Source of the DNA: Adineta steineri
Lineage: Eukaryota > Rotifera > Eurotatoria > Adinetida > Adinetidae
Assembly (NCBI GenBank): GCA_905250115.1
Contig: CAJNOI010000119.1
Location: forward strand, 19,779-83,778
Direction of reading: 5' to 3'
DNA: 64,000 bases
Part shown: positions 1 to 11,400 of the stretch, piece after piece
How the letters are laid out: every line of letters begins with the position of its first letter
How positions within the stretch are numbered: position 1 is the first letter of the stretch
Position numbers and translations under genes: made by a program
Notes under the pieces: generated by a model
Databases searched by the model: none
What the model saw: only the letters and a program-made list of their open reading frames with translations
Told to the model about the DNA's origin: nothing

Positions 1-576
1 CTTTGCTAAGAGAGTAAACGATTGTTATAGTTATACAGTTGAAGATAATTATAAAACAAATACTTTCAAAACTCTAGTAGATCATTAAGTATATCTGTAT
101 GCTACAAAGGCAGTTCAGACAATAAAAAGTTATTTTTTTTATACAAAACACGATATTACTTGTTCATAGTTAGTCATATCTTAGAATACAATTCTAAAAA
201 TGATTTGAAAAGTATGTCTTTACTGATATTTGAGCATAAATTGTATCATCGTCTGAAATCAAGAGTCGCAAGCAATCAACTATAAGTACAAACTATCAAT
301 ACATAAAATATAAAATCATTAGTAATAGTAATGATAGTCATCGATTATAATTGCTTTCTGCTCCTATGTACTTAGTAACATCAAAAGTTTAAAATATACA
401 TACTTACATATTTTATTCAGTGTTATTGTATTATTTAGTAATAGTAAGGAATTATTTTAAAGATATATAATGAAAACATAAATCTTATTTAGTTATTTTT
501 TCTAATACTTTGTATTGTAAAACTGAAATACGTTTATATTTAAAATACAAAACAAATAAAAACAAAAATTTATCGT
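1..576. other. intergenic, nothing recognised
   Basis: This is AT-rich sequence at the window edge. It holds no open frame with a recognisable domain and no RNA gene. It lies on the 3' side of the minus-strand RING-LRR gene, so it may include that gene's 3' UTR. Confidence 0.5.
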
Positions 577-1779
577 TCAAAGAACGAGACGAAAGTCTTG
601 TTTCGTATGAGCTATAGATCGAAGTTTAGCTTTACTTGTTATAGACAATGGACAATTACTTAAATCAATTGTTTTCAATGATTGATTTTCTTTCATCATA
701 TTTACAAAATAATCCAAACATGAATCATTAATTCTTTGATTATTTTCTAAATCCAAATATTTAAGAGTTGTATTTGAAGAAATAAGAGCTGAAGCTAGCA
801 TTTTCACACCACGACAACCAATTTTATTATTTGATAACCATAAACCAGTTATTGATTGATTTGTTTTAAGCATAGTAGCCAAATATTCTACACCATGATT
901 ATTTAAATCAGTTGATTCAAGATCTAACCATTTAAGATTGGATTTATTTAATGCAAGTCTATCGGCAAGATATTGAATACTTTTTTGTGATAATGAATTT
1001 TGATGAAGCGAGAGCATTTTTAATGTTTTATTATTTCTTAAACTATCAGCAAGTTGTATAATACCATGAGATATAATTTGATTATTTCCTAAATCAAGAA
1101 CTTTACATTGTTTATCTATAATTGCATATTGAATTACATAGGAAATATCAGCATCAGTTATTTGTTGATTACGTAATGTAATTTCAGAATTCATTGGATA
1201 TTGATTTATTAAATTTTCAATTTTTAAACGATCAGAATTTATAATATCTACATAAATAAATAAATAAAATGAATTAAAATATATTTGTTTAATTAATAAT
1301 TTACTTGATTGTAATTTCTTTTCTTTACTATGATGATGAATAAATCCTAATGAACTTGATTTATGTAAACAGGTCATTCGATGTCGAGCTAAATCTTCTC
1401 GTTTTCCTCTCCATAAACATTTTGTATCACGATTTGAACATGATACAATTACTTTTAAACATTCATTATCTATATGATCATCAAAATCTTTTCGTTCTAT
1501 TCCTGTTTGTTCACATAATAAACATTGGACATGTAATCGATCAAGTGTATTAAGCATAGTTGAATTCTTAACAGATTTTAAATGTTTTTTTTTCGTTGGT
1601 TGACGACATAATGGACATGTTATTTTACTTTTGTACCATAATTTAATACAATAATCACAAAATATATGTTCACATGATGTTTTTTTTGGTTCAGTGAATG
1701 GATTTAAACAAATAGCACATAGAAGTTTTGAGTCAATAGACAGTTCATTTTCATATTCATAATCATTGATATGAGACAT
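577..1779 (-). CDS. RING finger, TRAF-like zinc finger and LRR protein (putative E3 ligase)
   Basis: The protein starts with a C3HC4 RING finger (C21, C24, C36, H38, C41, C44, C55, C58). A second Cys/His cluster follows at about residues 83-136 (CLLC, C108, C115, C121, C137) and resembles TRAF/Sina zinc fingers. From about residue 200 there are five to six ribonuclease-inhibitor-type leucine-rich repeats with the pattern LxxLxLxxNxI. RING and TRAF fingers usually make an E2-binding ubiquitin ligase, and LRRs usually bind a partner, so a substrate-recruiting E3 ligase is a reasonable inference. The frame stays open through positions 1248..1304, but that 57-nt stretch has minus-strand GT and AG ends and encodes low-complexity hydrophobic residues between the zinc and LRR parts. 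It is probably an intron divisible by three. If it is removed, the protein is 381 aa. The LRR half is a paralogue of the gene at 32545..33213. Confidence 0.85.
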   Translation of the reverse strand: MSHINDYEYENELSIDSKLLCAICLNPFTEPKKTSCEHIFCDYCIKLWYKSKITCPLCRQPTKKKHLKSVKNSTMLNTLDRLHVQCLLCEQTGIERKDFDDHIDNECLKVIVSCSNRDTKCLWRGKREDLARHRMTCLHKSSSLGFIHHHSKEKKLQSSKLLIKQIYFNSFYLFIYVDIINSDRLKIENLINQYPMNSEITLRNQQITDADISYVIQYAIIDKQCKVLDLGNNQIISHGIIQLADSLRNNKTLKMLSLHQNSLSQKSIQYLADRLALNKSNLKWLDLESTDLNNHGVEYLATMLKTNQSITGLWLSNNKIGCRGVKMLASALISSNTTLKYLDLENNQRINDSCLDYFVNMMKENQSLKTIDLSNCPLSITSKAKLRSIAHTKQDFRLVL

Positions 1780-2731
1780 ATTTACACAATAAATAACTTT
1801 AATATATTACCCCAATGGGAAACAATTTTTAATCGTACGAATATAAAGCGTGTGTTTCGTATTATACTATTTGACTATAGAATGTTTGTGTATTTTGATA
1901 TTTTTCTTTTATTTTCTCTCGTTTTTTTTTTGCATAGGTGGACTATGCGTTAGTTTTTCTTTTCTGCGTAGGTACTTTTACCGGCAATTAAGAAAACATT
2001 CTTTGTTAATACATAATATTTTCAAAAGAATCTTGTTTTTATCTATTTTTCTAAGCGCAAAGAACAACAATATATATATATGTAAAAACAAGTGATTGCT
2101 GATGTCGATAATATTTATATGTAATTTTGTTTGAATAAGAATAAATTTTTGAAAGTTATAATTTAGTTTATTAATAAAGAATTGCTTTAGTAATTTTTTT
2201 ACATACAACAGTTATATACAAGTTACAAATACAAAATCAAAAAAAAAATATATGATTACTGCGTATATTTTTTTACGTTTTTATTACAGTATTCGTTTTT
2301 CTTACTGATTATTGATCATTAGCGTCACGGTTGAATTCATTCACTGACTCTCTATATACATTCTGTCATTAGATTACACTCGAAGTGGTATGACTCATAC
2401 ATGTTTCGTTCTTTGATAGAACTAATATAGAAATGGATATCGAGTGCATATTTCATAATTGTATAAGAAAAAATATAATTTTATTATGAAAATAACTATT
2501 TATTTCAGAGATAAAAATAGACACAAAATTTTATATTTTTCTTAAATAAATAATCGAAAATACTACTTGTTTGTATAAATGCAAGGCATGATAATTAATG
2601 AAATATATACATTTTCAACTAATATTAAAAATACTTCAATGAAAGAAATAAAATATCAAACTACACGATTTCAATACAATAGTCTTTGATGTTTAGCTTG
2701 TCTTTCTGTAATGATTACAAGAGCATCTATA
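1780..2731. other. intergenic, nothing recognised
   Basis: AT-rich with poly-T tracts. The first few hundred bases must contain the promoter of the minus-strand RING-LRR gene, but no defined element is visible. The short open frames on both strands are low-complexity and have no domain. Confidence 0.45.
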
Positions 2732-3165
2732 CACAGGGTAGCCCATAAGTAACGTAATCGAACGAAAAATTGAATATCTCCATTACGACTCGAGCAAAAG
2801 AGCTGATTTTTTCACCAGTAATAGAGACATATTTTGAAAGATCCTCTATTAAGTTAAACTCTATTGACTTGGAGAAAAAAATTTTGCTTTTTCATTTATC
2901 AAAAAGAATCCAATGTAATAGAAAAAAGTAACAACTTTTCAAAAAATAAAGCATAATATTTTAGAGCATATGTTCGAATTATTTTTCTTCTGTACCGATA
3001 CACATCTGATAACGAGTGACTACAGAACAACGTATGTTTTGGTATAATTCAATGTTACCATTGAGCAATGTAAATTCTTCTTGAATTAATATTTTCAGAC
3101 GATTGAGATCGTGAGATTTTTGATTGTTATCTCTTACAATAGTATGTAGTTCATTATTCTTTGAA
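2732..3165 (-). mobile_element. decayed 3' end of a Tc1/mariner-like DNA transposon
   Basis: A TA dinucleotide at 2730..2731 is followed by CACAGGGTAGCCCATAAGT, a terminal-inverted-repeat-like end of the kind seen in Tc1/mariner and IS630-type elements. On the minus strand inside it, about 3165 down to 2960, is a frame reading (in pieces) VRDNNQ, SHDLNRLKILIQEEF, RCSVVTRYQMCIG and then, past a stop, FEHML. This matches the usual C-terminus of these transposases (a DLK..I pair, a V.R...CI block, then FEHLL). In-frame stops follow CIGTEEK, and no catalytic DDE part or second terminal repeat was found upstream (higher coordinates), so this is a truncated, dead copy. An open minus frame continues to about 3290, but I do not recognise it. 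Confidence 0.65.
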
Positions 3166-4271
3166 ATAATATGATATAAGATTAATAAATGAAAATAATT
3201 TTTTACCTTTTCATCGAGTAGATGGGTAACAAAACCATATTCTATTAAACAATAATGTCCAGCTAAGATAAATTATCTTGATCTTCAATTGTAATTTTAT
3301 ATCGATACAATAACTAAGATAAAAATGTATGTCCTTTATTTAACCTTCAAAACAAAAAGTAGAAAGTTGTTAAGAAATCAATAAATACTCACGTCAAGAT
3401 ATCCAGCACGATCATTTCGATCATCGAAAATGGTGTTAAGGATAGAGAATAGAGAGAGGGTAGTAAGCAGAAAGATGGTGTGTGACACGAACTATATCTG
3501 TTCGCGGTTCAATCTTCTATCTTTATTCATTAAAATACGCCTTTTTATATGGTTAACAACAAAGAACAGAGGCTAGAGAGGGAGATATCTAAGATGATAT
3601 TATACTTGATGTGTTATCATCCATCTAGGCCTAACAAATGGTCTGAAACAATTATAAAACGGTATATTACTCCATTAATTCACACCATTTTTTGCCGTAA
3701 TCGGTCGTTTACGTTGCCGTTGCCGTTGCTTTTCATCTAGGTAATGAAAAAAATCTTTATATAAATATATAATTTTAATAATATATGATTTTATTTTTGA
3801 TCTTTATAAAATACTATTGAGAACTTTATTACAAGAAAATATAACTATAGCAAGACCTGTCTGTAGTCCTAGTATTCATCAACATATTTCCATTAAATCT
3901 AAATAGAGAGAAAAATGCAAGAAACGATAATTATATTGATATAAAAGGAATTTTATAAGTATATAAGAAAACATGAAAATATAATAACAATAGAATTTTC
4001 GACTTTGCCAGAATCTTGAAGGCGGTCATCATCAGTAACAAAACACCAAAAACATCATCAATAACAATTTAATCAAATAACAATGATAAACACAATCATA
4101 ATCATAGTAGTACCAAACTACTAATACTACTAATACTGCCAATAATAATAATAATGAAGTTTCAATAACTGCCTATAAATACATCAACATATAAGAAACA
4201 ACTCGAAAGAAACAATAAAAGTAAATGAGAAGAAATGCAGCTTTTGGATTTTTTATTTCTAATATAATGAG
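3166..4271. other. intergenic with simple repeats
   Basis: No convincing gene. A (TTGCCG)n-like run lies near 3711..3730. The stretch 4040..4160 is rich in CAA/ATA/ACT triplets. A 63-aa ORF at 3549..3740 has no domain support and I leave it out as a gene. Confidence 0.45.
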
Positions 4272-4338
4272 AAGGGTGTGGGTATGACTTTCTCGAGAAG
4301 ATAGATGTATTCTTTATTTATTCCTACACCCACATCCA
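4272..4338. repeat. telomere-like G/C inverted repeat (hairpin 1)
   Basis: The G arm GAAGGGTGTGGGTATGA at about 4271..4287 is complementary, with a few mismatches, to the C arm TTCCTACACCCACATCC at 4321..4337. The loop is about 33 bases. It lies about 410 bp beyond the stop codon of the M20 amidohydrolase, on its 3' side. The same motif recurs at 15461, 31018, 37251 and 51307. Confidence 0.7.
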
Positions 4339-4750
4339 TTTTTTCGCTTGATAAGTATTCAGTTATTTAAAGCTTTGTACATTTTTAAAATAAATGCTAC
4401 TGATCATAATATAAAAATAATTGATTGATTAATATATAATCATTGTTATTAAAGATTAATACATAAACTGTTTACTATTTTCGAAAAGTCTGTTTCTTTA
4501 TTGATAAAAAAAGTATTTGTCAAATATATAAATTGCTATATCTACCTCTATCGTCATTCATAGTTTTTAGTTAAAATATTCTAGTCGTTTGGGAACGATA
4601 AAACATAAATAATCGTTTATTTTTTCTCAAAGAAAGCAACAAAAAAAAGCTCTAAATCAGTTCTAAAATATTTTCATCGAATAACTATAAATATGAAAAG
4701 TCATATATATACTTTTACATTCTACTACGCTATCAAAAACAAGACTGAAG
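4339..4750. other. 3' flank of amidohydrolase, nothing recognised
   Basis: AT-rich, with no domain-bearing ORF and no RNA gene. It probably carries the 3' UTR and polyadenylation signals of the minus-strand amidohydrolase. Confidence 0.4.
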
Positions 4751-5935
4751 TTAATTATTGAGTTCTTGTTGAACCAAATTGATCCAGTAGGCTACACCTA
4801 ATGGGATTGCTTCGTCGTTGAAATCGTATGTAGGCGAATGTAATTTTCGAGTCATTGTTTCGTCACTTATACCCATAAACATAAAGGCACCAGGCCGTTC
4901 TAAAAGCATCAAGGCAAAATCTTCACCACCCATACTAGGTACTCTGTTTCCATCGACATTTGCTTTCCCGACTACAGCTTCAGCGGCTTTAATAGCTCGT
5001 TTTGTTTGTTCTTCGTGATTGACTAGAGCGGTGCCCTGACGAACATATTCTACTTCAGCAGTACAACCAAAACTGCTAGCTAGACCATTGGCCAACTCAT
5101 TTATTCGTCTTTCAATAGTATTACGAACAGATTCTGTAAGACTTCGTGCTGTACCACCGATACATATTTTGTCTGGCATAACATTAACTGATCCAAAAGA
5201 ACCACTTTCAATGGCACCAACACTAATTACAGCTGAATCGAGTGCGCTAACATTACGACTTACTATAGTTTGTAATGATAAAAGGAATTGTGCTTGCAAT
5301 ATTGTTACATCAGTCGCTAGATGTGGTCCTGCTCCTCCATGACCACCTGTACCTCGAAATGTTACATACCAATCATCAGATGCTGCCAACATGGGACCAG
5401 GTCGTATAGTAAATTTTCCAAGTGGATCTGCGTAATTGTGTAATCCATAAATAGCATTCATTAGAAATCGATCGAATAGCTTATCATTAATCATTGCAAT
5501 GGCACCTTCTAACTTTTCTTCAGCTGGCTGAAAGATAAAGTGAACAGTTCCACAAAATGAATCTTGATGTTCAGCCAGATATTTGGCAGCGCCGAGTAAC
5601 ATTGTAGTATGTCCATCATGACCGCACGCATGCATAGTGCCAGATTTTGTCGAGGTGTAAGGAACACCAGTTTTTTCGATGAGTTGAAGAGCGTCCATAT
5701 CAGCACGAAGACCAATGGCACGATTACCTGGTCGTAAACTTTTCAGTGTTCCAACAACACCAAATCGACCTACACCTTCAGTAACTTCTACACTCCATTG
5801 TTTCAATTTAGCAGCTACTAAAGCCGATGTTCGTACTTCTTCCATACCCATTTCGGGATGTGCATGAATATCCTGTCGGATTAATGTTAATTCAGCTTGC
5901 ATGTCGCGTATTTTATCGAGAAGAGTATTGTTCAT
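4751..5935 (-). CDS. M20D amidohydrolase (hippurate / N-acyl-amino-acid hydrolase type)
   Basis: A complete single-exon gene of 394 aa, the usual length for bacterial HipO/AmaA-type hydrolases. These enzymes cleave an amide bond of N-acyl amino acids or amino-acid conjugates with a dinuclear metal centre. Expected M20D ligands are visible: MHACGHDGH at 101-109 (C104, H106), the PAEE acidic pair at 138-141, GLHN with H166, and the C-terminal HSP histidine at 366. The lid/dimerisation domain with GTGGHGGAGPH occupies roughly 180-290. There is no signal peptide or membrane segment, so it is probably cytosolic. The lack of introns in a window where most genes have many, together with the bacterial-type family, suggests ancient horizontal acquisition. 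The exact substrate cannot be read from the sequence. Confidence 0.92.
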   Translation of the reverse strand: MNNTLLDKIRDMQAELTLIRQDIHAHPEMGMEEVRTSALVAAKLKQWSVEVTEGVGRFGVVGTLKSLRPGNRAIGLRADMDALQLIEKTGVPYTSTKSGTMHACGHDGHTTMLLGAAKYLAEHQDSFCGTVHFIFQPAEEKLEGAIAMINDKLFDRFLMNAIYGLHNYADPLGKFTIRPGPMLAASDDWYVTFRGTGGHGGAGPHLATDVTILQAQFLLSLQTIVSRNVSALDSAVISVGAIESGSFGSVNVMPDKICIGGTARSLTESVRNTIERRINELANGLASSFGCTAEVEYVRQGTALVNHEEQTKRAIKAAEAVVGKANVDGNRVPSMGGEDFALMLLERPGAFMFMGISDETMTRKLHSPTYDFNDEAIPLGVAYWINLVQQELNN

Positions 5936-7133
5936 CTTTGTATTAGATCTACTAACATAAATACGTTACTATATAAACAAAAAAAAGATAAATAGTGAAC
6001 AAAGAAGTGCAGTAACCTAGTTGATAGATATAGGTTGTTATCAAACGACGAAAAATACGTTTGGAACATTTGTCAACGAATAGTCAGAACGGTGTTTTGG
6101 AATATACTTACTTCGGTAGCTTTCTTTGAATTTTATCTAACCACGACTATGACATAGTACAAACTTTTGAGCAACTCGAATAGATTTTGAAACTATTTAG
6201 TATTACCTAGAAACTTTCAAACTCGAGAAAGAGCATCACTGCTAGTACTGAAGGTAAGTTAACTATTTCAAATAGAACATAGAATGACAGAAGATAAGAG
6301 AAAAGTATGCCGATGAAAAAAAAAGAAGAATAAGATCAAGAGAATAAGTAAGAGCAGATTGTTTCGTTATCACTACAATATATATGTTATCATGGTCAAG
6401 TAGGATAAAAAAGATGAGTGTCATTACCGTCACTCTCCATATTAATGTTCAACACACTACTTCACTGTTTTTCATACTTCTTTTTGATTTTTATTATGAT
6501 AGTCAGTACACTTTAGTCGGTCAAATAAGAGAAGATACAAATACGATCGACAATTCGTAAACGAAGCATATAGAAGAGAAAAGATAAAATACACGAGAGA
6601 GAATGTGACCATTGATTATTGACATACATAGGACGAGAGAGTGAGACAAATACTTTCATCATATTAGTAACAAAAAGAATTTTTTTATACTATAGATATA
6701 GTGTATATTTATTTCAACTTCTTTTTTGTTTCTTGTGTTCTAGAAGACATGAATATAGCTTTAACGTCATTCTATAAATGAATAAAGGTTAAAAATAAAC
6801 TTGTGACAATGTATGTCTCACCTACACTCATCTATTAAATTTAAGTATAGTCTTCTATCGAACAATTGCAGATACTATTTTCTTTGTATATACTGGTGAT
6901 GCTTCTTATAATGGGGATTTCAATCTTTATGTTCCATTTGAATTCTATGAATAATTATGGAATCATTGACAAAGAATTATGAAAGAACAGATGTTTACAA
7001 GAATCTTCTGTATAGTTTCGATTATGAAATTGTTTATTATTTGATTATCAAATCTTATTTTTTATTATAAAATGCAAGTATAAAAAAAATACAAATTGAT
7101 TTGGTTAGTAATTAGAATACACAAGCAAATATT
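5936..7133. other. intergenic, nothing recognised
   Basis: About 1.2 kb between two minus-strand genes. It should contain the promoter of the amidohydrolase and the 3' flank of the SDR. No RNA gene, repeat family or domain-bearing ORF was recognised. Confidence 0.45.
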
Positions 7134-7889
7134 TCAGATTTGTGCCACACCACCATCAACAAAAAGTTCGATACCAGTGACATAACTGCTATCATCTGAA
7201 GCGAGAAATACAGCAGCTTTGGCAACTTCATTAGCTGTACCAACACGACCCATCGCTGTTTTAGAAGCTAACATATCATAGATTTCTTTCTTTTTTTCTT
7301 CAGTCTCAGCAGTGCTATTGAATACAGAAGTCGTTATCGGTCCAGGACTTAAAGCATTTACTCGAATTTTGCGTTCTTTTAAGTCAACTGTCCAGCAACG
7401 AGCAAACGAGCGAACTGCTGCTTTTGTAGCACAGTAAACACTATTATTATTGAATGCTTTAACTGATCCAACAGATGCATTCAATATGATTGATCCACCA
7501 TCAGAGAATATTGGTAATGCTTTTTGAACAGTAAATAATACTCCTTTCACATTAACATCAAATAATCGATCGAAATGCTCTTCAGTCAAAGATTCCAATG
7601 GTCCTAGTTCAAATACTCCAGCATTGGCGAAAAGAATATCTAAATGACCTTGTTCTTTTTTGATTAAATTGTACAAATTATCAAGATCGTTCATATTCGA
7701 TGCATCTCCTTGTACTCCGGTTATTTTCTTACTATCCAATTTTTTTACTGCCTCGTTGAGAGCATCTTGACGTCGACCAGTAATAAAAACATGAGCTGCA
7801 CCTTCATTAAGAAATTCTTGTGCAGTGGCAAAACCAATACCATCTGATCCACCAGTAACCAAAGCAATTTTTCCATCGAGTTTGCCCAT
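7134..7889 (-). CDS. short-chain dehydrogenase/reductase (classical SDR)
   Basis: A complete single-exon gene of 251 aa, typical for classical SDRs (FabG/glucose-dehydrogenase-like). The Rossmann NAD(P)-binding motif TGGSDGIG is at 12-19. NAGV lies near residue 90, a serine in NASVGS near 139, and the catalytic YCATK (YxxxK) near 153-157. The C-terminal SYVTGIELFVDGG is the usual SDR oligomer-interface end. It should be a soluble NAD(P)H-dependent oxidoreductase, with a substrate that cannot be deduced. It has no intron and lies in the same orientation as the amidohydrolase 1.2 kb downstream. Both look prokaryote-like, but nothing shows that they are co-transcribed. Confidence 0.92.
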   Translation of the reverse strand: MGKLDGKIALVTGGSDGIGFATAQEFLNEGAAHVFITGRRQDALNEAVKKLDSKKITGVQGDASNMNDLDNLYNLIKKEQGHLDILFANAGVFELGPLESLTEEHFDRLFDVNVKGVLFTVQKALPIFSDGGSIILNASVGSVKAFNNNSVYCATKAAVRSFARCWTVDLKERKIRVNALSPGPITTSVFNSTAETEEKKKEIYDMLASKTAMGRVGTANEVAKAAVFLASDDSSYVTGIELFVDGGVAQI

Positions 7890-8407
7890 TTTTCTTATTG
7901 CTGTTGTAATAGTTGTGATTATTAATGTTGATTGTGTGTCTCACTCTTCTCCTTCCTATCCAGTTATATATATATAAGCGAACAACATCATCATCATGTT
8001 GACTATGTTTTTTTTTCGTTCTTACAGAACATTTTCTCTCTCTCTCCAATGTTTTTCAAGGTTGTTATGTTATTTCTATTTTTCTTCATTTAAGAACATT
8101 ATTTTCAATTCATTAACTGATCAAATTGCTTCAGATGCCTTGTTCGCGAATACTTGAATGAGACTTATAACTGTATTCCTGTTATTTTTCATATATAAAA
8201 AAACATTCATATATATTTTATTTTATATAAGATTCATTAGAAAAAAAGCAGATTTTTTCATGGATAAAGGTAAATTTATACTTGGAAAAATAAACAGATA
8301 CAATCTATTTTTCGATTATTTAAAAATGATAAAAAAAACAATTTTCATATAAAAATAACGTTATATTATGAATAAAACTCTAAGTTTTGAAACATTTCAT
8401 TTAAATA
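7890..8407. other. intergenic between two minus-strand genes
   Basis: Contains the likely 5' flank of the SDR (purine/pyrimidine-rich runs, for example the TC-rich stretch at 8033..8047) and the short 3' flank of the TIR gene. A 64-aa plus-strand ORF here is low-complexity and unsupported. Confidence 0.4.
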
Positions 8408-11400
8408 TTACATTAGAGAACATGTGCGACTATTTGAAATACTTGGTGCACTTGATATACGTTTAGGTCTTTCATCAATATTATTATTATGAGTATTTGG
8501 CAAAGCAGAAATAGGTCTTTGCATTTCTAATAAATATCGTGATTTATCAGTATTTACTTGAGGTATGATTTGTTTTAGATAAGTAAGTAATATTTCAAAT
8601 TGTTTTCCTGTCCATCTATCATATTTATTTGAATGTCGAAAATCAATATATGATTTTTCAGTAAATAATGATAATACATAATATTTCGGTGGCCATGAAT
8701 TCGTTTCTTCTAATAATAATGGTATAATAGGTTTATTTAGAGTATTAGCTAGAGTTATTTCATTTTGACAATTAATTGATTTCATATATTTAGGTGTAAT
8801 ACAAACAAGTAAACATAATGCTTGATGAATTGCAATATTATACTTTTCTATTAATGTATCTTCACCTTCCATTTGAAATATATCAAGCCAAATTCGATAT
8901 CTTAATTGTGCTAATTGTTTATAAAGATTAATAACATCTTTTTGGCAATTCCATTCATAAGAAATAATTATTTGTGGTTGATAAACTACTAATGGAATAT
9001 TATTAAATAATATGAAATTATTTTTAGCATGCAAATTAAATGATTTTAAAAAAATAAGATTATCTAAACGAGGTACAAACCAATGACGATATTCTTCACT
9101 AATCATATCATGATCAGGTGCTAAATAATAACGAATTTGACCAAGTAATTCAATAAATTTATTTTCAGACCATTCTTCATTGTTTTCATTATCATAAAAT
9201 TCAATCGAAGAATAATCATCAAGAATAGATTTAAATATATCTTCTAATGGTAACCATATTAATTCTTTCATACATAAAAGAATAAATGGCTTTTTCATAT
9301 TTAGAACTAATTGACATGTTTTTGAACATATTTTTGATTGTATATAGAGTGTATTGATACAACAGATAACTATTTTTGCTCTACGAATATCAGTTTCTAC
9401 AATATTAATGTTAATTTCTTCATCATACATTTGACAACTGTAACCAGCTTTTTCTAAATGATCTTTTAATTTAGTTACTAGAGTTTGTTTACTTGAATGA
9501 TATGAAAGATAAATTGGTGGTTGATGTTTCGATTGAATAGAAAGATCATTTGGAGTAATATGTTCTATTGTTAATACTTCTTGACGAATAATTTGCACTA
9601 CATCATATCGATTTATTTCCTCAAGTGCTTTAATTAGTCTACAGATAGCTTCATCTATTGTATGTATAGTAAACCATTCATTTAGTAAAGCCATACAAGG
9701 ATCTGTCTCTATTGTCCAATGTTTTATTTTACTCGATGAAAATCCAAGATGTTTAGCAAGTAAATACCAATCATTATCAGCACGTTGATTTAATAATTTA
9801 GTTACTTTTGAAGTCCATGATGGAATAATTTCTTTTTTTTCTTTACTTTTCATATTTTTTTTATCAATACATAATTCGATTTGTTGTATATCATTTTGAG
9901 CTTGTTTGATTCTTATTGAATCTAATTCATTAATTAATAAATTTGAATCTAATGTAATCAAATCTTGACGTCGATGAACTAATAGTTGTTTATATTTCAA
10001 TCCAATAAGTAAACAAGTATAGAGAACTTCGTTTCGAATCTCATTTGAACAATTTCTGTTTTTTTTAAAAGATCAATAAGATGAAGAAGTTTTTCTAGAT
10101 GAATATCGAATAAATACGGATGATAATTAGCTACAAAACTCAATGATTGAATAAAATTGCAAAGATCATTATTAAATGGTATTGTTTCTATAGATGAAAA
10201 TATTAGATCAATATGTTTTGATAAAATCATTTCTGGATGTTTTGTGACAATCAAAGAAAATAAACACATTAAAGTAGATAAATATTGTCCTTCATCGCTC
10301 AATAAAGTATTAATGAAATTGTCGATATGAGTATAAAATAGTTCAGAACGTTGATTATGTAGCATCTAGAATATGAGTATAATATCTACATGTCATTTCT
10401 AAGAAAATACTTTTTATCAGCTTACCATTAATAATCCGATGAAACTCATGTCTTTATAATTGAATGTATACTCGAAGAATTGATCGATATGATCAATAGC
10501 TATATTTGTTAGTTTCATACCAATAGTAAGCCAAAATCCAATCCACCATTGACACAGTATCGTTTTATTATCACTTTTAACATTCATATACATTTCATCA
10601 AGAAATGGTTCATAGAGACGAGCATCATTTTCATTATAAATCACTGATGCTACTCGAAATAAAAGACATACTAGAACAGTATATTGAAATGTCATATTGT
10701 GATCTTCATCATAAAATGGATAGTTGAGTATAGATAAAAAGAGAGAAGCTATTTTCGAATGAACATTATGTGAAAGTCTCTTTAGTCGTTGGATAAAATC
10801 ACCAAGCTGATTTGATAAATTCTAAATGTAAAAAGACATTAATAAAATAGACAAAAAGTAAATATATATTTATTCTTACAGTAAAAAAGGAACGATTTTT
10901 TTTATTTAATTCTTCATTTTCACAATTTATTCGATTTTGTAATGCATTAATAAATTTTATATATATATCATCATTGATTTGCTCTGAATCTATTAATTTA
11001 ACTATATATATTCCCATTCGATAAACATGATTACTCCAACTAATTTCAGGATTTGACCATCGAAGAGTAGCTTCAAGAGCAATTGAATGAAGCCTTTTAA
11101 TGATAGTTGGATAAACTTCTGCTTTTGTAGATATTATACAAAGAATATCTTCTAATTGATTTAAGTCACTAAACACTTTTTCGTTAACAATAGTATCATA
11201 AGAAATACAAATTTTTGTTAAATCACTTAAACCATTTGTTATTTGTTCCCAAGGATAAAAATCTTTTCGTTTTAATAGACGACAACATAAATCAGGTGCT
11301 TTATCAATATATAATTTTAAAATAGCTACAATTAAATCGAAATAGACCAGTGCAAAACTTTTCTTAACTTGTAAATCCGCTAATTCCCAAACAAAAGGTG

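Noticed and set aside
3549-3740. 63-aa plus-strand ORF near the transposon remnant
   Set aside because: No domain, ends in a simple (TTGCCG)-type repeat, no splice context.
4271-4340. True telomere or chromosome end at the hairpins
   Set aside because: Arms are only one to three units long and occur as inverted pairs between ordinary genes, so they are not terminal arrays.
5088-5342. Plus-strand 84-aa ORF
   Set aside because: Antisense to the M20 hydrolase lid domain.
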